A stretch of 64,000 bases of DNA, from NCBI RefSeq assembly GCF_014856545.2, contig NZ_CP109811.1, positions 3,156,001 to 3,220,000 of the forward strand, given 5' to 3'. Position 1 is the first letter of the stretch; each line of letters opens with the position of its first letter. This stretch comes from Mesobacillus jeotgali. GTDB taxonomy: Bacteria > Bacillota > Bacilli > Bacillales > Cytobacillaceae. Made by a program: the position numbers and the translations under genes. The notes under the pieces are model-generated. The model saw only the letters and a list, made by a program, of their open reading frames with translations. It was not told the origin of the DNA and searched no databases. Positions 27,462-37,631 of the stretch are shown piece after piece.

Positions 27462-27950
27462 TTATCTTGATTGAAGCATTTTTGTCCGATAATCTGTTTC
27501 GTAATATTCAAGCTCTTCGCGGGCTCTCTGAAAACCACTTTCAAGACTGACCATCAGTTCGTTCAGCTCAGCCGGCACTTGCTGCCTGAACTTTATTGCA
27601 TTTTTTCCAGTATAAGCGGCTCTGCTGTCCTCATACCATGCATCGTTTTTAGGAGAGAAGAACTCTTCGATGCACTGATAGTAGATTCGGTAGAGCGTCT
27701 TCTCAGCTGCCGGCTTTGAGAAGACTTCTGCCTGCAGAATCACCCTGCACGCATCCAGGCCTTCATCACAGTATACAGCCAACTTTCGAAGGCTTGAAAG
27801 AATCGTTTTAAAGTATTCTTCATCTGATGGCTGCCCTTGTTTTAGTTTTTCAAGGGTTGTTTCATTCAGGTAGTTCTCCAGCTTCTCTACGGTATCCGCC
27901 AGAAATCCCCTTACTTCCTCGATTTGTGTTTTTACGATTGTATTTCCCAA
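27462..27950 (-). CDS. ypuI: DUF3907 protein YpuI
   Basis: 162 residues, mainly helical and charged, without a signal or membrane segment. Length and position between scpB and dacB match B. subtilis YpuI (DUF3907), of unknown function. The TTG at 27950 is preferred because GTGGGGGTG precedes it; the frame is open to 28016. Confidence 0.8.
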   Translation of the reverse strand: MGNTIVKTQIEEVRGFLADTVEKLENYLNETTLEKLKQGQPSDEEYFKTILSSLRKLAVYCDEGLDACRVILQAEVFSKPAAEKTLYRIYYQCIEEFFSPKNDAWYEDSRAAYTGKNAIKFRQQVPAELNELMVSLESGFQRAREELEYYETDYRTKMLQSR

Positions 27951-28111
27951 ATTGACACCCCCACTGGATTTTAACCATTTCACCTTCGACGTTGCTTCTT
28001 TGCGACGGACTCTCATGATCGATTCAATTATGGAATCGGGTATCTTTAAAGTGAATTCCCGCGACCGCGAATCTTAAGAGTCTGAAGGTAAAGATAACAA
28101 AGTTTACGAAA

Positions 28112-28531
28112 CTATACCGGCTGGATAATATAATCCAAGGGAGAGCGCACTTCAAAGCTGCCTTTTTGCTCGATGCCTTCGTATATCCCAGGTATCTTGC
28201 TGTAATCCAGTCCTTTGAAAATATCCGCGAACTCTCTCTGTTCATTTATATATACCCTTTTACGATGGCGATATCCCGGATTTTTCAATAAGGCAGCTAA
28301 AGCCACCAAATCCCTCATATATACTTCCTTGCTTCCGGTGTTGAAGATTGGATCCTGTTCAAATGGAGTAACACTTCCAGCCAACTCATCAAAATACCTC
28401 ACATAAAGGACATGCAGGGTTTTCTCCTTGCCATCTTCCACAAATGTCACTTCGCTTCGGTTGAAAAAATCCTCCGAGGTGTTTGATTTTTCTTTTTCAA
28501 GTTCATAACCAATACATTGCTTTATAAGCAT
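28112..28531 (-). CDS. Uncharacterised protein
   Basis: 139 residues, soluble, no family recognised. It contains basic and aromatic stretches (YRHRKRVYINEQREFADIFK) and no signal or metal motif. GGGAGGAATACC precedes the ATG at 28531. It stands alone between scpB and ypuI on the same strand; I do not recall a counterpart at this site in B. subtilis. Confidence 0.7.
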   Translation of the reverse strand: MLIKQCIGYELEKEKSNTSEDFFNRSEVTFVEDGKEKTLHVLYVRYFDELAGSVTPFEQDPIFNTGSKEVYMRDLVALAALLKNPGYRHRKRVYINEQREFADIFKGLDYSKIPGIYEGIEQKGSFEVRSPLDYIIQPV

Positions 28532-28685
28532 GGTATTCCTCCCGTTGGACATTCATTCTTAAAAACCTTATGTAGAAAGAAATGCTTTGCAGATGAAGCC
28601 AGAAGCCCAGCATTCGTCTATTAAGCATTTCCAGAATAATTATTTAGATTTTATCATAAATTCTAAACTTTGTGCACAAAAGCTA

Positions 28686-29276
28686 TTAATCTGCTTCCAT
28701 TGTTTCCTGGAATTTCTCAAAGAATAAATCCGCGTCATCCTGCAATTCGTCATCCTCAATATGATCAGGAAGCGGAGGCAGTTCACTTATATTTTTCAAT
28801 CCGAAATAATCGAGAAATTCTTTAGTTGTTCCATATAAAATGGCTCGTCCCGTTCCTTCTGCTCTTCCAACTTCTTTAATCAAAGCCCTTGAAGATAGAG
28901 TATGGAGAGGTCTTTCCGTTTTTACCCCGCGGATTTCCTCAATTTCAGCCCTTGTAATTGGCTGCTTATAAGCTACAATCGCCAATGTTTCAAGTGCTGC
29001 TTGTGACAAGTGCGCGGTTCCTGGAGATTCCACAAGCTTTTTTAAGTAATCGGCATGATCTTTTTTCGTGGCCAGCTGGTATACTCCAGCCAGCTGGACG
29101 ATTGTTATTCCGCGGTTTTCGTCTTTTTCGTAATCCTGCTGAAGTTCGGTAACAATTTCATTGGCTTGGATTTCATCCACTTCGAGCACAGCTGTAATTT
29201 GCTTCAGGCTCAATCCTTCATCACCTGCGGCAAACAGGAGGCTCTCCAATATTCCTTTCCACTTCACTATTCCCAC
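28686..29276 (-). CDS. scpB: Segregation and condensation protein B
   Basis: 196 residues with tandem winged-helix domains ([40 protein letters not shown]) and an acidic tail. It dimerises and joins ScpA and SMC in the condensin complex that organises newly replicated chromosomes. The start is GTG with AAGGAG upstream, four bases after scpA. Confidence 0.96.
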   Translation of the reverse strand: MGIVKWKGILESLLFAAGDEGLSLKQITAVLEVDEIQANEIVTELQQDYEKDENRGITIVQLAGVYQLATKKDHADYLKKLVESPGTAHLSQAALETLAIVAYKQPITRAEIEEIRGVKTERPLHTLSSRALIKEVGRAEGTGRAILYGTTKEFLDYFGLKNISELPPLPDHIEDDELQDDADLFFEKFQETMEAD

Positions 29277-29280
29277 GCCC

Positions 29281-30024
29281 CTACTCCTTTCTGGCTGTCA
29301 TATAAATATCTGCAAAGTTCTGCTCTTGTTCTATGTCGATTTCTTTCCGTTTAATCAATTCTAAAATCGCCAGAAAGGTAACGACAATATGCTCTCGGTC
29401 AGATTCGGGAAACAAGTCATAGAACTTTTTCCTTTCACCGCTTTCTTTCAGGAAACTGAGAACCTCGTCCATCCTTTTTTCGATGGAAATTTCCTGACGG
29501 GCAATTTTGGTTGAGATTGGCCTTTGCAGCTTTTTCCTTCTCAGAAGCTTTTGAAATGCACCAAGCATGTCATACAACGAGACATTCAGGTCGTTATTTT
29601 CACCCTTGATTTCATGGGCATATTCTGACAGGTCACTTGGAGGTTTGGTGTACATAAGACCCCGTTCCTCCTCAAGAGATTTAAGATCACTTGCCGCCTC
29701 TTTGAATTTTTTATATTCAATCAATCTCTCCACGAGTTCATTTCGCGGATCCCCGTCATCATCAAATTCGAATTCATCTTCCAATTCTTCCTCATGCTTA
29801 GGGAGGAGCATCTTGCTTTTAATTGCTAACAGCGTCGCTGCCATCACGAGATATTCACTTGCGACATCAAGCTGCAATTCCTTCATCGCATGGATGTACA
29901 TTAAGTATTGTTCCGTTATTTCTGCTACGGGTATATCGTAAATATCAATCTCCAGACGATTGATCAAGTGCAGAAGTAAATCCAACGGACCTTCAAAGGC
30001 CTCGATTTTCACATTATATTGCAT
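29281..30024 (-). CDS. scpA: Segregation and condensation protein A (kleisin)
   Basis: 247 residues. N-terminal helical domain with [20 protein letters not shown], an acidic linker and a C-terminal winged helix ([20 protein letters not shown]). It bridges the SMC heads. The second of two adjacent ATGs (30024) is chosen for spacing from GGTGG and because it aligns with B. subtilis ScpA (MQY...). Confidence 0.96.
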   Translation of the reverse strand: MQYNVKIEAFEGPLDLLLHLINRLEIDIYDIPVAEITEQYLMYIHAMKELQLDVASEYLVMAATLLAIKSKMLLPKHEEELEDEFEFDDDGDPRNELVERLIEYKKFKEAASDLKSLEEERGLMYTKPPSDLSEYAHEIKGENNDLNVSLYDMLGAFQKLLRRKKLQRPISTKIARQEISIEKRMDEVLSFLKESGERKKFYDLFPESDREHIVVTFLAILELIKRKEIDIEQEQNFADIYMTARKE

Positions 30025-30223
30025 CATTTCCCACCAAAATTCCTTTAATGAACTACATCATTATATAAGTATAGTAGATTAACTTCATGTTATCCATTAC
30101 TAATTTACATGGTGAAACTGAAGTCTTTATGCAAAATAGGCGCTGCGCCCAAACCTTTTTGTTTGTTCCTGCATAAGCTGAGATTGAATACTAGGCTATT
30201 TCATTATTAGGAGGTAATGCTAA

Positions 30224-30331
30224 ATGTCAGATAAAAAAGGGCATGGACATGGTTACGGATACGGTGCAGGATTTGCTTTAATTGTCGTGCTTTTCATCTT
30301 GCTCATCATCGTTGGTGCAGCCTGGTTATAA
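30224..30331 (+). CDS. YjcZ-family sporulation small protein
   Basis: 35 residues: a Gly/His-rich head ([14 protein letters not shown]) and one hydrophobic helix ([18 protein letters not shown]). This is the pattern of the YjcZ family of small spore proteins. AGGAGG lies nine bases before the ATG, and a terminator follows. Found from the sequence directly because it is so short. Confidence 0.88.
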   Translation: MSDKKGHGHGYGYGAGFALIVVLFILLIIVGAAWL

Positions 30332-30363
30332 GCTAAAGCTAAAGCCAAATCAAAGACGAAGAT

Positions 30364-30386
30364 GCCCGGCACTAGCCGGGCGTTTT
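30364..30386 (+). terminator. Terminator of the YjcZ-family gene
   Basis: GCCCGGC and GCCGGGC pair around ACTA, followed by TTTTT. Confidence 0.9.
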
Positions 30387-30470
30387 TATATTTAGCTGAT
30401 TGGACCGGCTTCTTTTTATCATTTAATTAAATATATGCTAAGCTAGTAGTACTTGATAGGGGGTTATTTC

Positions 30471-30998
30471 ATGACAAAATATCCAATATCCTATATACAA
30501 TATCTCGCTCATTTCCACGGAGACAGGGATTACTTTGAATGTCACGAAATTCTGGAAGAATATTGGAAAGCGACAGATGCCGGCAATAAAAAATCCATCT
30601 GGGTTGCACTGATACTGTTGGCGGTATCAAATTACCATTATCGCCGCAAAAATTTCCCCGGAGCAATAAGGACTTTAATTAAAGCGATGGAGATCTTTGC
30701 TGATGACAAGGAAGCGACTAGCCGTTTGGGGATCGATCCTGAAATTTTATCAGGCACACTGAGTAAAAGAAAAGAAGACTTGTTAAACAGACTTCCATAC
30801 ACAAGCTTTAACCTGCCTGTATGTGATAGCGAGCTTAAAAAGCTTTGCCTTGAAGAGTGCAGGAAAAATGGTTTTACATGGGGAGCAGGCAGCGACCTGC
30901 AAAATCCCGATTTAATCCATCGACACTCAACACGTGACCGAACAGATGTCATTTCAGACCGGCGGATGGCTCTAGAAGAAAGGAAAAACAGAGAATAA
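30471..30998 (+). CDS. ypuF: DUF309 protein YpuF
   Basis: 175 residues. The DUF309 signature HGDRDYFECHEILEEYWK is near the start, followed by helical segments; the C-terminal 50 residues are an extension (LIHRHSTRDRTD). Function unknown. The ATG at 30471 has AGGGGGT upstream. It is adjacent to scpA, as in B. subtilis, but on the opposite strand to scpA here. Confidence 0.85.
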   Translation: MTKYPISYIQYLAHFHGDRDYFECHEILEEYWKATDAGNKKSIWVALILLAVSNYHYRRKNFPGAIRTLIKAMEIFADDKEATSRLGIDPEILSGTLSKRKEDLLNRLPYTSFNLPVCDSELKKLCLEECRKNGFTWGAGSDLQNPDLIHRHSTRDRTDVISDRRMALEERKNRE

Positions 30999-31001
30999 TA
31001 A

Positions 31002-31400
<399 letters not shown>

Positions 31401-31617
31401 TCATTGTGGTTTGACAATAATAATGGAATGAAAACAGCACTATTTTTCCCATATCCCATTTAATTTAAACCTTATCTTCCCTTAAAATGGAATCGACTTA
31501 AAATGCAAAAACACCATTTTGATACTATATGTTTTTCCTCAATTTATGGTTCTTCTTTTAATTGAATTGATAATATCATACATAATCTCTAACGATACTT
31601 CAAATTTTTTCAGAAAT

Positions 31618-31713
31618 CTATTGACCTGGTACGATAAAAAACCAGTAATAAGCTCCCCAGCCAATAGACATTAAAAGTAATAATGCGAATAACAGCCAGT
31701 TGTTCTTTTTCAA
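31618..31713 (-). CDS. Small single-pass membrane peptide
   Basis: 31 residues: MKKNNWLLFALLLLMSIGWG, then AYYWFFIVPGQ. A basic N-terminus and one hydrophobic helix. Starts at TTG with GGGAGGG eight bases upstream, a strong site for so short a frame. No family recognised. It lies alone between ribT and the lysA terminator. Confidence 0.6.
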   Translation of the reverse strand: MKKNNWLLFALLLLMSIGWGAYYWFFIVPGQ

Positions 31714-31793
31714 ACGGAATCCCTCCCAATCTGTAATTTTACAACAAGACCGGGTTTTTAGCCAACGAAGTAAATTTTCGTTTTTTATCCTGT

Positions 31794-31825
31794 AAAAAAA
31801 GCTGCGGGAGAGCAGCTTTAATTTT
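31794..31825 (-). terminator. Terminator of lysA
   Basis: AAAGCTGC and GCAGCTTT pair around six bases, followed by a T run on the minus strand; overlaps the lysA stop. Confidence 0.9.
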
Positions 31826-33137
31826 TCACCTTTTCTTTAAAAGGAAGATCTAATTTTAACATATCTTCAAATGTTTCACGGCGAACGACGAGGGTATCCT
31901 CTGAATCCTCCAGGAAAACCACCGCTGGCCTTGGAAGGCGATTATAATTATTCGCCATAGAATACCCATAGGCACCTGTGCAAAAAACAGCCAGAAGGTC
32001 ATGGTCTCCAGCCTTTGGCAGCGGGAGGTCCCAAATCAGCATATCTCCAGATTCACAGCATTTCCCGGCAATCGATACAGTCTCTTCAGGTTTGTCCATG
32101 ACTCTGTTTGCAAGCACTGCTTCATATTTAGCCTGGTACAAGGCTGGGCGAATATTATCGCTCATCCCTCCATCGACAGCTACGTACTGACGAATATTCG
32201 GTACATCCTTTCTCGAACCAACGCGGTAAAGGGTCGTACCAGCATCCCCAACAAGAGAACGACCTGGCTCTATCCAGATTTCCGGCATATTCATTGAATA
32301 GTGAGAAGCTTGCTTTTTCACTTCCGCAATGATTTCTTCAACATATTGAGCTGCCGGTATTGGGTCATCTTCGTCTGTATAGCGAATTCCAAATCCACCG
32401 CCAAGGTTGAGGACTGTGGATTCGAAAGACAGATCCGTTTTCCACTGATTAAGCTTTTCGAAAATTTTCTGTGCCGCCAGGATGAATCCTGTCGTTTCGA
32501 AAATTTGTGAACCAATATGGCAGTGCAGTCCGAGAACTTCAAGATTCTGGTTATCAAGACAAAGTTTCAAAGCCGCTTCAGCCTGTCCATTCTGTAAATC
32601 AAATCCAAACTTCGAATCTTCCTGTCCTGTTAAAATATAGTCATGTGTATGGGCTTCAATGCCAGGTGTCACTCGTAATAAAACTTTGATCACTGCGTTC
32701 TTTTCTTTGCAAATATCCTTAAGCATGTCCAATTCATAAAAGTTATCGACAACGATACAGCCAATATTGTGTTCTATGGCCATGATCAGTTCATCCCGGC
32801 TTTTGTTGTTGCCATGGAAATGAATTTTTTCTGTCGGGAAGCCAGCCGCAAGTGCCGTATAAAGCTCTCCGCCAGAAACGACGTCTAGTGAGAGATTTTC
32901 CTCAGCGGCCAATTGCACCATTGCCACTGTTGAGAAAGCTTTACTCGCATACGCTACTTGAGCAGTTATACCAGCATTCTCGAATGTTTTTTTAAACGCT
33001 CTTGCCCGTTCCCTGATCAAGGCAACGTCATAAACATATAGCGGGGTTCCATACTTTCCAGCCAATTGGATTGTATCAACACCGCCAATTTCCAAGTGCC
33101 CCAGTCGATTAACTTTTGCAGTTCCATGAAATTCCAT
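31818..33137 (-). CDS. lysA: Diaminopimelate decarboxylase
   Basis: 439 residues, the LysA size. The PLP-binding Lys lies in AYASKAFS, with HFHGNNKS, LHCHIGSQ, NLGGGFGI and EPGRSLVG as further PLP and substrate motifs, and CCESGDML near the C-terminus. It decarboxylates meso-diaminopimelate to lysine. It lies after spoVAF as in B. subtilis, but a terminator separates them. Confidence 0.97.
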   Translation of the reverse strand: MEFHGTAKVNRLGHLEIGGVDTIQLAGKYGTPLYVYDVALIRERARAFKKTFENAGITAQVAYASKAFSTVAMVQLAAEENLSLDVVSGGELYTALAAGFPTEKIHFHGNNKSRDELIMAIEHNIGCIVVDNFYELDMLKDICKEKNAVIKVLLRVTPGIEAHTHDYILTGQEDSKFGFDLQNGQAEAALKLCLDNQNLEVLGLHCHIGSQIFETTGFILAAQKIFEKLNQWKTDLSFESTVLNLGGGFGIRYTDEDDPIPAAQYVEEIIAEVKKQASHYSMNMPEIWIEPGRSLVGDAGTTLYRVGSRKDVPNIRQYVAVDGGMSDNIRPALYQAKYEAVLANRVMDKPEETVSIAGKCCESGDMLIWDLPLPKAGDHDLLAVFCTGAYGYSMANNYNRLPRPAVVFLEDSEDTLVVRRETFEDMLKLDLPFKEKVKN

Positions 33138-33251
33138 GTTGTCCCCTCATCCCTTGCCATTTAAAATCATTGTTCAAATATAATTTTTCATTGTTCAGTT
33201 AATTTAGCCATAATTTGTCCTATGGCTGCGTGAAACCTGTCCCGAAAAGAT

Positions 33252-33294
33252 AAATAAATAGACAGTTCATCTGATGAACTGTCTATTTATTTTT
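33252..33294 (-). terminator. Terminator of the spoVA operon
   Basis: A perfect hairpin of 19 pairs (AAATAAATAGACAGTTCAT and its complement) around CTG. The A/T-rich outer stem makes it usable from either strand. Confidence 0.88.
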
Positions 33295-33362
33295 CGCTTT
33301 AAGTCTTTAGTAAATTAAAAACACTTTACCATAATTTGAGGGAACGTGCAATTGCAACCTTG

Positions 33363-34841
33363 TCACGATTTTGATGGCTGCTTGTAGCGGTTCCGTGCAT
33401 GGACAATGCTTGGCCTGATTTTCGAACCTGGCACAGCCCTCCTGATCAATATCTGCATAAACGCAACAGGGTGAAAAGGAATGAATGGCCACAGATAAGG
33501 AGTGTTCAAGGACTTAATACTGGCAAGGAGCAGCAGCCAGGCCGTGGTTCCTGCCACAAATCCCGGAACATGGAATATAGCAGTCGAAATTAACAGAAAT
33601 ACCCTTCCTATTTTGTTCGCTATACTAAGTTCATAACTTGGTGTCGCATAAGTTCCGATTGCCGCCACAGCGACATAAAGAATGACTTCTGGCACGAACA
33701 TTCCTACATCGATGGCGATTTGCCCGATCAGGACTGCAGCGATTAAACCCATTGCAGTGGAAAGCGGTGTCGGCGTATGGATGGCCGCCATCCTCAGGAA
33801 CTCAATCCCTCCATCTGCAAGCATGATTTGCAAGAAAATCGGGATGTTGGAGTCTTCATTAGGCCCGATAAATGAAATTTTATCAGGCAGAAGATCCGGA
33901 TTCTGAACAAATAAATACCATAACGGCAAAAGCAATAGTGACGCGAGCACCCCAAGGAATCGTATCCAGCGTACCATTGTCCCGACACCTGGTGATTGCC
34001 TGTACTCTTCAGCATGCTGAAGATGGTGGAAATAGGTCGTCGGTGTAATGATAACGCTTGGAGATGTATCAACATAAATAAGGACATGTCCTTCAAGCAG
34101 ATGGGTCGCCGCTACATCGGCACGTTCCGTATACCTTACCAGTGGGTATGGGTTATAGCCTTGTTTCACCAGAAATTCTTCAATTGTTTTATCTGCCATC
34201 GTGATTCCATCGATTTTAATTGACTGCAGCTCTTTTTTAATGACTTTGATCAGATCAGGGTTAGCGATATCTTTTATATAGCCAATCGCAACGTCTGATT
34301 TCGACCTTTCGCCTACCTTCATCATTTCAAAGCGGAGATTCTCATCCCTGATCCGCCTTCTTGTCAACGCGGTATTGACGATGATATTTTCAACAAAGCC
34401 GTCGCGGGATCCTCGCACCACCTTTTCTGTATCAGGCTCCTGTGGCTGTCTCCCCGGGTAGCTTCTGACATCAACCACTAATCCTATTTGTTCACCCTCG
34501 ACCAATATAACAATGAGTCCTGAAAGAACCTGATCGACAAGCTCATCCATCGTTTTGATTTTTTCTACAGACTGGTGGGTAATCCGGTTCTCCACAATCT
34601 CTTGTAGATGTGTAGAAAGTTTCTCGTTATCATTGATGTCCACCAGTTCTTCAACAATATGTACGATGAAGCTTGTATCGCACAGACCATTCACATAATA
34701 AAAATGGACATTCTTTTTAAGGATTTTCAGCTTCCTGACTCCAAGGTCAAAACTGGCTTCCAGGCCAACATGGTCTTTCATATATTTTTCAGCTTCGTCC
34801 AATGATTTCGGGATGGGCAGCTTGTCATTGTTCTTTGGCAT
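33363..34841 (-). CDS. spoVAF: Stage V sporulation protein AF (GerA family)
   Basis: 492 residues. N-terminal soluble GerA-like domain, then several membrane helices ([40 protein letters not shown]). It is homologous to germinant-receptor A subunits and influences dipicolinate release in germination. The ATG at 34841 follows AAAGGAG; the gene overlaps the end of spoVAEa by 17 bases. Confidence 0.94.
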   Translation of the reverse strand: MPKNNDKLPIPKSLDEAEKYMKDHVGLEASFDLGVRKLKILKKNVHFYYVNGLCDTSFIVHIVEELVDINDNEKLSTHLQEIVENRITHQSVEKIKTMDELVDQVLSGLIVILVEGEQIGLVVDVRSYPGRQPQEPDTEKVVRGSRDGFVENIIVNTALTRRRIRDENLRFEMMKVGERSKSDVAIGYIKDIANPDLIKVIKKELQSIKIDGITMADKTIEEFLVKQGYNPYPLVRYTERADVAATHLLEGHVLIYVDTSPSVIITPTTYFHHLQHAEEYRQSPGVGTMVRWIRFLGVLASLLLLPLWYLFVQNPDLLPDKISFIGPNEDSNIPIFLQIMLADGGIEFLRMAAIHTPTPLSTAMGLIAAVLIGQIAIDVGMFVPEVILYVAVAAIGTYATPSYELSIANKIGRVFLLISTAIFHVPGFVAGTTAWLLLLASIKSLNTPYLWPFIPFHPVAFMQILIRRAVPGSKIRPSIVHARNRYKQPSKS

Positions 34842-35403
34842 AGAATCCGCTCCTTTCAAGGATGATTTCCACTGCTTTCTTCGTTATTGGCGAACCGATT
34901 TTATAGTGATCACGGCGTGCCATTTTACCGATATCCCCTATTCCGATTATTAACGGGACATCAAGCGTATCCAAACAGTACACTGTATCTCCGTTAATTC
35001 TCCCCATTTCAAGTTCTGGAATTCCATGTTTGTCCACTCCATAGGGGGTGAGTTCACCTTCCCGGTCTATGCAAAAATCCACGCGGCTCCATTCCGCCAT
35101 ATGAGTTTTCGAAGCGACAGCAATCGCTCCGAGCACCTCAATATCTTCATGCTCAGCCACGTATTTAAGAGCTTTCTCTCCTGCTCCCTCTCCCAGAAAC
35201 CCACTATCGTCGAACATAACTAAAACAGGATCCTTTGCAGCTTTTTTGATTAATTTAACAAGGTGCGGCCCCGAAAGGACAGAAGGATTGCCATGTGAAA
35301 GAGAGATGCACCGCCCGCCTACTTCTGCAGCCACATGCTCAACTGCACGCCGGGCATAATCATCACCATCTGTAATTAAGATTACCTTCCTTTTTTCGGC
35401 CAT
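34825..35403 (-). CDS. spoVAEa: Stage V sporulation protein AEa
   Basis: 192 residues, soluble. [20 protein letters not shown] at the start and [20 protein letters not shown] near the end match SpoVAEa. In other bacilli it follows spoVAEb; here spoVAB is directly upstream with 103 bases between. AAAGGACGG precedes the ATG. Confidence 0.93.
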   Translation of the reverse strand: MAEKRKVILITDGDDYARRAVEHVAAEVGGRCISLSHGNPSVLSGPHLVKLIKKAAKDPVLVMFDDSGFLGEGAGEKALKYVAEHEDIEVLGAIAVASKTHMAEWSRVDFCIDREGELTPYGVDKHGIPELEMGRINGDTVYCLDTLDVPLIIGIGDIGKMARRDHYKIGSPITKKAVEIILERSGFYAKEQ

Positions 35404-35506
35404 TCTCTGCCGTCCTTTCTGCCATTCATTTTTACTGGATTATTTTCGCTGCAGGTGTGGGCAGGGCACTTACTCCAGTCAAACTACCTATAGCGGCATT
35501 CAATCA

Positions 35507-35929
35507 TCAACGTCCTACGAAATAAATCCAATGGAATAATGAGCCGAAAATTTTACCCAGCACGATCGCCATCAACAATGTCTCCAGCTTGTCATCCACC
35601 CTGACTCTTCTAGCGAGAATTGGGAGTACATTCAGGACCTCTGTCAAAGCAGCAGCCAGCATACCGACAAATATGCCCCCCGCCAACCCAAGCGGGATTG
35701 TCACGTAAGGAGAGAAATTCATCACTGGATCTCTCAGGCTTCCTGCAGTTCCAAGCAGAGCTCCGAGTACCACTGCCCACTCATACCAGGAAATCAGTTT
35801 CATTGTCTTCGTCAGCTGTGTTAGTCTGGGAATCACTCCGAGAACCGATAAGAAAGCAACAAAACCAGACCCAACAGCAAGCCCGCTTGCCAGCCCAATA
35901 AGGACAATGAACAAGACACTAATCGTCAT
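35507..35929 (-). CDS. spoVAB: Stage V sporulation protein AB
   Basis: 140 residues with four hydrophobic helices (VLFIVLIGLASGLAVGSGFV; WAVVLGALLGTAG; IPLGLAGGIFVGMLAAAL; LLMAIVLGKIFG). Length and sequence match SpoVAB. It belongs to the membrane complex handling Ca-dipicolinate in the forespore. It overlaps spoVAA by 11 bases. Confidence 0.93.
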   Translation of the reverse strand: MTISVLFIVLIGLASGLAVGSGFVAFLSVLGVIPRLTQLTKTMKLISWYEWAVVLGALLGTAGSLRDPVMNFSPYVTIPLGLAGGIFVGMLAAALTEVLNVLPILARRVRVDDKLETLLMAIVLGKIFGSLFHWIYFVGR

Positions 35930-36536
35930 TTAGATGTTTCACGCTTTCCTTGTTTTCATGCAGGATGACATATTGATCAAGAGATTGCTGATAATTGAAC
36001 ATTTCTACTTCAAGCGGGCTCGGCTCTTCATTTAGCCTCTTTTTGAATACATGGTTAAAGAACAGGATCATACCCAAACCAATACCGATTGAGTAGGGAA
36101 TCTGGAATAACAGCGGCTTCGCGACTTCCTTTCCTGTCATGATAAAATAAAGCCGCTGATGCACCGACTGCATGCTGACATCTTCATGGAAGTTCATGAT
36201 GGTCAACGCTGCACCGAAAAATAACAGGAACCATACAAGGATAAAGAAGGGGATCGACATCCCTTTTTTCTTGTAAATTACCTCGATGATCGTTTGAGGA
36301 GGCCCCACAGTCTGGATTTCATGATCAGGATATATCCCAGCAATGAAACGAATGATCTTCATGACATCGATAATGTGAATATGGTCCTTCGGCATAATCT
36401 TTTTAACTTGAAGAGAGGCCAGTTCCTGAAATATATCTTCGCTGGCAATGATCTGCGCAATATCCTTCAACAAAAGTGATTGCTCAGGTTTGACCTGGAC
36501 GCGATTTCGCATACGGATATAAATCGTTTTTTCCAT
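35919..36536 (-). CDS. spoVAA: Stage V sporulation protein AA
   Basis: 205 residues. A soluble N-terminal domain (KTIYIRMRNRVQVKPEQSLL) followed by two membrane helices (IPFFILVWFLLFFGAALTIM; ILFFNHVF region). First gene of the spoVA operon. The ATG at 36536 has GGAAGTGA upstream; an earlier TTG at 36554 is less likely. Confidence 0.93.
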   Translation of the reverse strand: MEKTIYIRMRNRVQVKPEQSLLLKDIAQIIASEDIFQELASLQVKKIMPKDHIHIIDVMKIIRFIAGIYPDHEIQTVGPPQTIIEVIYKKKGMSIPFFILVWFLLFFGAALTIMNFHEDVSMQSVHQRLYFIMTGKEVAKPLLFQIPYSIGIGLGMILFFNHVFKKRLNEEPSPLEVEMFNYQQSLDQYVILHENKESVKHLNDD

Positions 36537-36573
36537 CAGATTCACTTCCAACACAGTGTTTTCCTCGTATATT

Positions 36574-36602
36574 TAGTATGGATTCCTGCAGTTATTTCAT
36601 GA
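36574..36602 (-). promoter_or_regulatory. Probable sigma-G promoter of spoVA
   Basis: On the minus strand TCATG (matching the sigma-G -35 HATR) and CATACTA (-10) are separated by 17 bases, about 40 bases before spoVAA. The operon is sigma-G controlled in B. subtilis. Confidence 0.6.
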
Positions 36603-36683
36603 AGTCCAATAATTGGTTAAGATGGGATGTTCATTAAGGAAGAAAGAAGATGAAAAGGTTATTGTGGAATGACTAGTTGGGTT

Positions 36684-36787
36684 TATTGGCGACCTGTTTT
36701 TCCAGATTCTTGATTTTTTGGTCACCAATACACCTTATTGGTAACCTATTTTTCCAGATTCTTGATATTTATCACGCCAATCTGGTT
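36684..36787. repeat. Two 52-bp tandem repeats (family 2)
   Basis: Units start at 36684 and 36736, 52 bp apart. Both contain TTTTTCCAGATTCTTGAT at the centre; unit 1 has inverted arms TATTGGCGACC and GGTCACCAATA, while unit 2 has a decayed right arm. The period and layout equal those of family 1, but the stems differ. Apart from the spoVA promoter and sigF terminator, nothing else is visible in this 320-bp gap. Confidence 0.85.
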
Positions 36788-36838
36788 AATCGTTGTTAAA
36801 CTCTTTTCCTAAGTATTATCGTGCACCAATAAGTGCAG

Positions 36839-36876
36839 AAAAAAAAAAGCCATATGGATTCAAAGATCCATACGGC
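36839..36876 (-). terminator. Terminator of spoIIA-sigF
   Basis: GCCGTATGGATC and GATCCATATGGC-like arms pair around a short loop, followed by ten T on the minus strand. It includes the sigF stop region. Confidence 0.9.
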
Positions 36877-37618
36877 CTTTCATTTGCTGCAATATTTTCT
36901 TTTCGAGACGTGAAACCTGGACTTGGGATATTCCCAGGCGGACTGCGACCTCGGATTGAGTCTGATCCTTATAGTATCTCAGATACACGATCAGTCTTTC
37001 CCGTTCGTCAAGCTCGTTAATTGCCTCTTTTAATGCAATTTTATCAAACCAGCGGCCTTCTTCCCCGTTGTCGATCTGGTCTAGCAGGGTAATTGGGTCG
37101 CCGTCGTTTTCGTACACGGTTTCATGGATGGATGCCGGACTGCGGCTAGCTTCCTGTGCCATGATCACATCTTCAGGTGAGAGTTCCAGAAACTCGGCTA
37201 TTTCATTGACAGTTGGTACCCTGCCCAATGTTTTGGAAAGCTCATCCTTCGCTTTCCGTATCTTATTACCGGTTTCTTTTAATGACCTGCTCACCTTCAC
37301 GGTGCCGTCATCCCTGATGAAACGCTGGATTTCACCAATGATCATGGGAACGGCATACGTCGAAAACTTTACATCATACGAGAGGTCAAATTTATCAACT
37401 GATTTCAAGAGGCCGATGCTGCCAATCTGGAACAGGTCGTCAGGTTCATACCCCCTGTTGAGGAAGCGCTGGACGACAGACCATACAAGTCGCATATTTT
37501 TCTGGACGATTAAGTCCCTGGCCCCCTGGTCACCCTGCTGGCTTCTCAAAATCAGTTCTTTGACTTCATGGTCCTTAAGATACGTTTGGCTATTATCCTT
37601 TTTTACCTCCACATCCAT
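36860..37618 (-). CDS. sigF: RNA polymerase sigma-F, first forespore sigma factor
   Basis: 252 residues. Region 2 (GYEPDDLFQIGSIGLLKSVDKF), region 3 and region 4 (RYYKDQTQSEVAVRLGISQVQVSRLE) are intact. It directs forespore transcription after the asymmetric septum and is held by SpoIIAB. Last gene of spoIIAA-spoIIAB-sigF. Confidence 0.97.
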   Translation of the reverse strand: MDVEVKKDNSQTYLKDHEVKELILRSQQGDQGARDLIVQKNMRLVWSVVQRFLNRGYEPDDLFQIGSIGLLKSVDKFDLSYDVKFSTYAVPMIIGEIQRFIRDDGTVKVSRSLKETGNKIRKAKDELSKTLGRVPTVNEIAEFLELSPEDVIMAQEASRSPASIHETVYENDGDPITLLDQIDNGEEGRWFDKIALKEAINELDERERLIVYLRYYKDQTQSEVAVRLGISQVQVSRLEKKILQQMKGRMDL

Positions 37619-37631
37619 AGGCAGAACTCCC

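Noticed and set aside
35404..35506. Remnant of spoVAC, spoVAD or spoVAEb
   Set aside because: Translating the gap in the three minus-strand frames gives only a short stretch ([20 protein letters not shown]) that I cannot match to these proteins.
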